Origin: Mucisphaera sp965279675
GTDB taxonomy: Bacteria; Planctomycetota; Phycisphaerae; Phycisphaerales; Phycisphaeraceae
Assembly: GCF_965279675.1 (NCBI RefSeq)
Contig: NZ_CBDIIJ010000002.1
Span: 2,108,001 to 2,172,000 of the forward strand
Length of the DNA: 64,000 nucleotides
Direction of reading: 5' to 3'
Under the pieces are notes generated by a model that did not search any database, was not told the origin of the DNA, and was given only the letters and a program-made list of their open reading frames with translations. Every line of letters begins with the position of its first letter. The stretch's first letter is position 1. Of the stretch, positions 60,787-64,000 are shown piece after piece. The position numbers and the translations under genes are program-made.

Positions 60787-61602
60787 TTAGGCGGCCTTGC
60801 GGATGGTGCGGCCGGTGGCCTTGCCGATCCGACGGATGACGCCTGACCGGGTGCCGGTCTTGCGTGCGGTGGTCTTGCGAGCGGTGCTCTTGGCTGTGGT
60901 CTTGCGGGCGACGGGCTTGCGCGCGGTCGTCTTGCGTGCCGTGGTCTTGCGAGCGGTGCTCTTCGCTGCGGTCTTGCGGGCGACAGGCTTGCGCGCGGTC
61001 GTCTTGCGTGCCGTGGTCTTGCGAGCGGTGCTCTTCGCTGCGGTCTTGCGGGCGACAGGCTTGCGTGCGGTCGTCTTACGTGCCGTGGTCTTGCGAGCGG
61101 TGCTCTTGGCTGCGGTCTTGCGGGCGACAGGCTTGCGCGCGGTCGTCTTGCGTGCCGTGGTCTTGCGAGCGGTGCTCTTCGCTGCGGTCTTGCGGGCGAC
61201 AGGCTTGCGTGCGGTCGTCTTGCGTGCCGTGGTCTTGCGAGCGGTGCTCTTGGCTGCGGTCTTGCGGGCGACAGGCTTACGCGCGGTCGTCTTGCGTGCC
61301 GTGGTCTTGCGAGCGGTGCTCTTGGCTGCGGTCTTGCGGGCGACAGGCTTGCGTGCGGTCGTCTTACGTGCCGTGGTCTTGCGTACTGTGGTCTTACGCG
61401 TCGTGCTCTTAGCTGTTGTCTTCCGAGCAGCGGTCTTGCGAGCCGGGCTCTTGGTCGCGTTGGACTTGCGAGCGGTCGTCTTGCGAGTCTTGGTGGCGGT
61501 GGTCTTGCGAGCGACCGAGGTGGTCTTGCGCTTCGAGGCGGTGGTGGCGGTCTTACGCGCCTTGGGTTTGGCCTTCGAGGCTGTGGTCTTGCGTGCGGGC
61601 AT
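60787..61602 (-). CDS. Histone H1-like Lys/Arg/Ala-rich repeat protein
   Basis: 271 residues; GGAG precedes the ATG. Almost the whole chain is built from K/R-T-T-A units (ARKTTARKTTARKPVARKTA). Such proteins resemble the C-terminal tails of histone H1 and chlamydial HctB and condense DNA. The central part, about 60890-61390, is a tandem array of seven 72-bp units (24 residues each) differing at only a few bases. It is very basic, with no acidic or aromatic residues. An array like this is prone to slippage, so its length may vary between strains. Confidence 0.85.
   Translation of the reverse strand: MPARKTTASKAKPKARKTATTASKRKTTSVARKTTATKTRKTTARKSNATKSPARKTAARKTTAKSTTRKTTVRKTTARKTTARKPVARKTAAKSTARKTTARKTTARKPVARKTAAKSTARKTTARKTTARKPVARKTAAKSTARKTTARKTTARKPVARKTAAKSTARKTTARKTTARKPVARKTAAKSTARKTTARKTTARKPVARKTAAKSTARKTTARKTTARKPVARKTTAKSTARKTTARKTGTRSGVIRRIGKATGRTIRKAA
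60890..61393 (-). repeat. 72-bp tandem repeat array inside the H1-like gene
   Basis: Seven consecutive copies with period 72, marked by the recurring GCGAGCGGTGCTCTT at about 60886, 60958, 61030 and onward. Copies differ mainly at synonymous positions (GCGCGCGG or GCGTGCGG; CTTCGC or CTTGGC). Confidence 0.9.
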
Positions 61603-61835
61603 GATTCTGCTCCATGTCTAGGGTTGCCCATCGTTGGGCGTAGCGGGTGGCGCTACCGATGCGCAGCACCCATGAATGAACGTTGTGCGATTTTGGTATC
61701 GGCCCTGACATCGGGGTCCATCATCTCGTGATGAAGAAATATGCTTATGGGACGTTAAGTCGGTCGGTTGTTGGGCAGGGGCTGGTTTGGCCGGTGGTTT
61801 GTGACCGGGTGTGCGGGTGTGGGTAGGCTTTGGGG

Positions 61836-62981
61836 ATGGATGCAGCTAAGGGATTACCTGGTGCGGACGCGTTCCCGGCGCTTGAGGGCATGATTCATCT
61901 GAATCATGCGGGGGTGGCACCGATCTGCGGGGCGGCGGCGCGGGCGCTTGAGGCTTATGCGGCCGAGTCGACGAGCCGGGCGTATACGCAGACGGGCTGG
62001 TATCGGAAGGTGAATGAGCTGCGGGGGATGCTGGCTTCGCTCATTGGGGCGCGGGGCGGTCATGAGATTGCGATGATGCCGAACACGTCGACGGGGCTGG
62101 CGACGGTGGCACGTGGGCTGGACTGGCGTCGGGGCGACAGTGTTGTGATTACGGATGTGGAGTATCCGGCGAACCGGTATCCGTGGGAGGATCTGCAGCG
62201 GTTTGGGGTGAAGCTGATCGAGGTGAAGCAGGGGCGTGATGGTCGTGTAGCGGCGGAGGATGTGTGTGCGGCGGTGGAGGATCGGACGCGGGTGGTGGCG
62301 ATTTCGCACGTGCAGTATGCGTCGGGGTATAGGATTGACCTTGTGCCGATCGCGGAGACGGTGCATCGAGCGGGTGGGTATCTGTGTGTGGATGGGATTC
62401 AGTCGGTGGGGATGTTGCCGGTGGATGTGCGAGCGATGGGTGTGGATTTTCTGGCGGCGGATGGTCACAAGTGGTTGCTGGGGCCAGAGGGAGCGGGGTT
62501 TTTGTATGTGAAGGAGGATTTGTGTGAGGTGTTGCACCCGCCTGTCGTGGGGTGGCTGAACATGGTGAATGCGGAGGATTATGGGCGGTACGAGTATCGG
62601 TTTCAGAAGGATGCTCGGCGGTTTGAGCCGGGGTCTTACAATATCCCGGGTTTGCTGGCGCTGCGGGGTGCCGTGGGGATGCTGATGGAGGTGGGGATCG
62701 AGGAGGTTTGGCGGCGGGTGGAGGCGTTGACGGGGTTTGCGGAGACGGGGCTGCGGGAGCGGGGGTTTCGGGTGTTTTCGCCTCGGCGGCTGGCGGGGGA
62801 GCGGAGCGGGATTGTGATGTTTGAGCCCAAAGAGGGGCAGGAGGCTGGGAAGGTGGTGCGGGGGTTGGCGGAGCGGGGGATGCACCTGGCGGTCAGGAGT
62901 GGGCGGCTGCGGATGAGCCCGCACTTCTACAACACGGAAGGGCAGATTGAGGCGGTGCTTGGGGCGCTTGCCGAGGCTTAG
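61836..62981 (+). CDS. Class V PLP-dependent aminotransferase / cysteine desulfurase-like
   Basis: 381 residues from the ATG at 61836; a TTG at 61830 is possible. The fold-type I pattern runs IHLNHAGVAPICGAAARALE, MMPNTSTGLATVARGLDWRR (cofactor phosphate), VAISHVQYASGYRIDL, DGIQSVGMLPVDVRAMGVDF (Asp) and AADGHKWLLGPEGAGFLYV with the Schiff-base Lys. It is closest to the isopenicillin-N-epimerase-like or kynureninase-like class V group. A catalytic cysteine loop typical of IscS is not evident, so desulfurase activity is doubtful. Its stop overlaps that of the convergent gene. Confidence 0.85.
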   Translation: MDAAKGLPGADAFPALEGMIHLNHAGVAPICGAAARALEAYAAESTSRAYTQTGWYRKVNELRGMLASLIGARGGHEIAMMPNTSTGLATVARGLDWRRGDSVVITDVEYPANRYPWEDLQRFGVKLIEVKQGRDGRVAAEDVCAAVEDRTRVVAISHVQYASGYRIDLVPIAETVHRAGGYLCVDGIQSVGMLPVDVRAMGVDFLAADGHKWLLGPEGAGFLYVKEDLCEVLHPPVVGWLNMVNAEDYGRYEYRFQKDARRFEPGSYNIPGLLALRGAVGMLMEVGIEEVWRRVEALTGFAETGLRERGFRVFSPRRLAGERSGIVMFEPKEGQEAGKVVRGLAERGMHLAVRSGRLRMSPHFYNTEGQIEAVLGALAEA

Positions 62982-63754
62982 TCGTTGTTGTCGGGGAGGG
63001 GGTGTTCTTCGACGCGGTATCCGCGGGCTGGGGGCTCGGTGCTGTAGTCGCGGTCGCGGACGGGGACGCTGGTTTCGGGGCGGAGGAGGTCGATGATGGA
63101 TTCGTTCTCGGAGCTATCGAGTGTTCGGACGCGTCGGGGGAGGGCGGTGTCGTTGTCGTACCAGAGTTCGATGAGGGTCTGTTCGATGTCGAGGTGTTCG
63201 CGGGGCGTGAGGCGGAGGAGGAAGGTGTTTTCGGGGTCGTCGTTGGAGGTGGGGGCGGTTTCGACGTGGAAGCGGGTGAGGACTTCGTTTTTCCTGAGGT
63301 TGAGGGGGAGGCTAAAGGGGCCGGAGCCGAAGCGGAGGGGGTCGGCTTCGGCGACGTTCTGGTTTTCGTCGATGATTTCGCGTCGGATGAAAAGCTGTTC
63401 GTCTTCGAGTTTCTCGGCGAGGTAGCGGCCATCGAAGATGTACCAGCGGTTCTGGTTGTCGCGGCGTCCGTCGACGATGAGGTATTCGAAGTGGACGGCG
63501 AAGCGGGCGGGTGGTCCGGCGGCGTAGCGGAGTTCGCCGAAGCGTCGTTGTTCGTCGCCGAGGAGGCCCTGGATGCGGTCGTAGCGGAGGCGTGCGCGGA
63601 GGGAGGTGAGGTTATCGGAGGCCTGCTCGACGCGTTCGAGGAGCGCGACGGCCTCGGCGGAGGCTTCCGGGTCGGCGGGAGCCTCTTCCTGAGCGATTGC
63701 CAGGGCGGTGAGGGTGAGGAGCAGGATGCAGGCGAGGAGGGGGGTTCGGCTCAT
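62978..63754 (-). CDS. LolA-like periplasmic protein
   Basis: 258 residues with signal peptide (LLACILLLTLTALAIAQ). The following helix and beta strands (ALLERVEQASDNLTSLRARL, GELRYAAGPPARFAVHFEYL, YIFDGRYLAEKLEDEQLFIR) match the LolA/LolB-like half-barrel used to carry lipoproteins or other lipids across the periplasm. In planctomycetes such proteins are common and often not true LolA, so the cargo is uncertain. It overlaps the aminotransferase gene tail to tail by four bases. Confidence 0.72.
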   Translation of the reverse strand: MSRTPLLACILLLTLTALAIAQEEAPADPEASAEAVALLERVEQASDNLTSLRARLRYDRIQGLLGDEQRRFGELRYAAGPPARFAVHFEYLIVDGRRDNQNRWYIFDGRYLAEKLEDEQLFIRREIIDENQNVAEADPLRFGSGPFSLPLNLRKNEVLTRFHVETAPTSNDDPENTFLLRLTPREHLDIEQTLIELWYDNDTALPRRVRTLDSSENESIIDLLRPETSVPVRDRDYSTEPPARGYRVEEHPLPDNND

Positions 63755-63799
63755 ACCGCTGTTATACGTTTTGGGCGCGGGTTGGGTTTGGCGATTGTG

Positions 63800-64000
63800 T
63801 CAGGCGGCCCAGGTGTTGGCGGGTTGGCGGATGATCTGGTGGGTGGGGTCGAGGCGTGTGAGCTGCTGGGCGATGGTGTCTGAGAGGTCGCCTAAGTGTC
63901 CAACGTACCAGCCGGCGAGGCAGGGGTGTCCGGCGATGCGGTCGATCTGCTGGCGGATGGTGTCTTCGACACGGGCTTCGGCGTCGAGTGGGATGGACTG
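63800..64000 (-). CDS. 3' part of an unrecognised protein, cut by the window edge
   Basis: The minus-strand frame is open from 64000 to a TGA at 63800-63802, 66 residues. The sequence is helical and polar (ARVEDTIRQQIDRIAGHPCL, then AGWYVGHLGDLSDTIAQQLT) and ends in RQPANTWAA. It has the codon bias of minus-strand genes on this side (C-ending), which supports real coding. No family recognised. It would be on the same strand as the LolA-like gene, 46 bases upstream. Confidence 0.6.
   Translation of the reverse strand, partial: QSIPLDAEARVEDTIRQQIDRIAGHPCLAGWYVGHLGDLSDTIAQQLTRLDPTHQIIRQPANTWAA

Noticed and set aside
60886..61393. Regular repeats as a possible CRISPR array
   Set aside because: The units are directly adjacent with no unique spacers, and they encode an in-frame protein repeat.
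60864..61621. Plus-strand open frames over the H1-like repeat
   Set aside because: The repeat keeps several frames open. Only the minus-strand Lys/Arg reading has an SD and resembles a known protein class.

Overview
The window looks like chromosomal DNA of a planctomycete, most likely of the Phycisphaerae type. The evidence is high GC, six proteins with PEP-CTERM-like sorting tails, dockerin/EF-hand tails on a secreted glycosidase-like protein, bactofilins, a Lys/Arg-rich histone-H1-like protein and flagellar genes. I infer this from gene content; no rRNA or marker tree was available. I see no phage, plasmid, transposase or CRISPR genes.

Layout. 0-8 kb: a gene remnant at the edge, Dps, a PAS-GGDEF-EAL c-di-GMP enzyme, a PEP-CTERM protein, an FkbM methyltransferase, tRNA-Arg(UCU) and a glycosidase-like protein whose 3' end runs into the tRNA gene. 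8-18 kb: lipoprotein beta-carbonic anhydrase, rpoN, recR, a BFD-like ferredoxin, a chemoreceptor, purQ, rpsA with a structured SD-poor leader, another PEP-CTERM gene and an FmdB-like protein. 18-26 kb, mostly on the minus strand: tig, a SHOCT-like membrane protein, clpX, a C-terminal processing protease and aroC, with panE upstream. 26-34 kb: porin, a PEP-CTERM protein, ComEA-like protein, a hypothetical, two bactofilins, a family-4 uracil-DNA glycosylase and a secreted hydrolase. 34-46 kb: fliD and fliS, then the minus-strand genes pcrA-trpF-trpS, an epimerase, membrane proteins and YceI. 46-64 kb: metH, uppP, a lipoprotein, a GH16-like protein, dehydrogenase, NAD kinase, sppA-ispD, the H1-like gene, a class V aminotransferase, a LolA-like protein and a gene cut at the edge.

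Two large-scale signals stand out. First, strand composition flips at about 33.4 kb. To the left the + strand is C-rich and to the right it is G/T-rich, and third-codon-position usage of genes on both strands follows this. Such a flip is what a replication origin produces, although no dnaA or DnaA-box cluster is visible. Second, the intergenic spaces carry a family of structured hairpin repeats. Several are within 15-75 nt downstream of a stop codon and in sense orientation. Their stems covary and some have GNRA tetraloops. Longer composites keep the same hairpin order at three loci, and two copies contain or touch a gene's stop codon.

Most genes are housekeeping: translation, protein quality control, repair, aromatic amino acids, methionine and isoprenoids. 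The motility and signalling genes (GGDEF-EAL, chemoreceptor, fliD/fliS) may be linked, because the chemoreceptor and the c-di-GMP enzyme carry related PilJ-like input domains.
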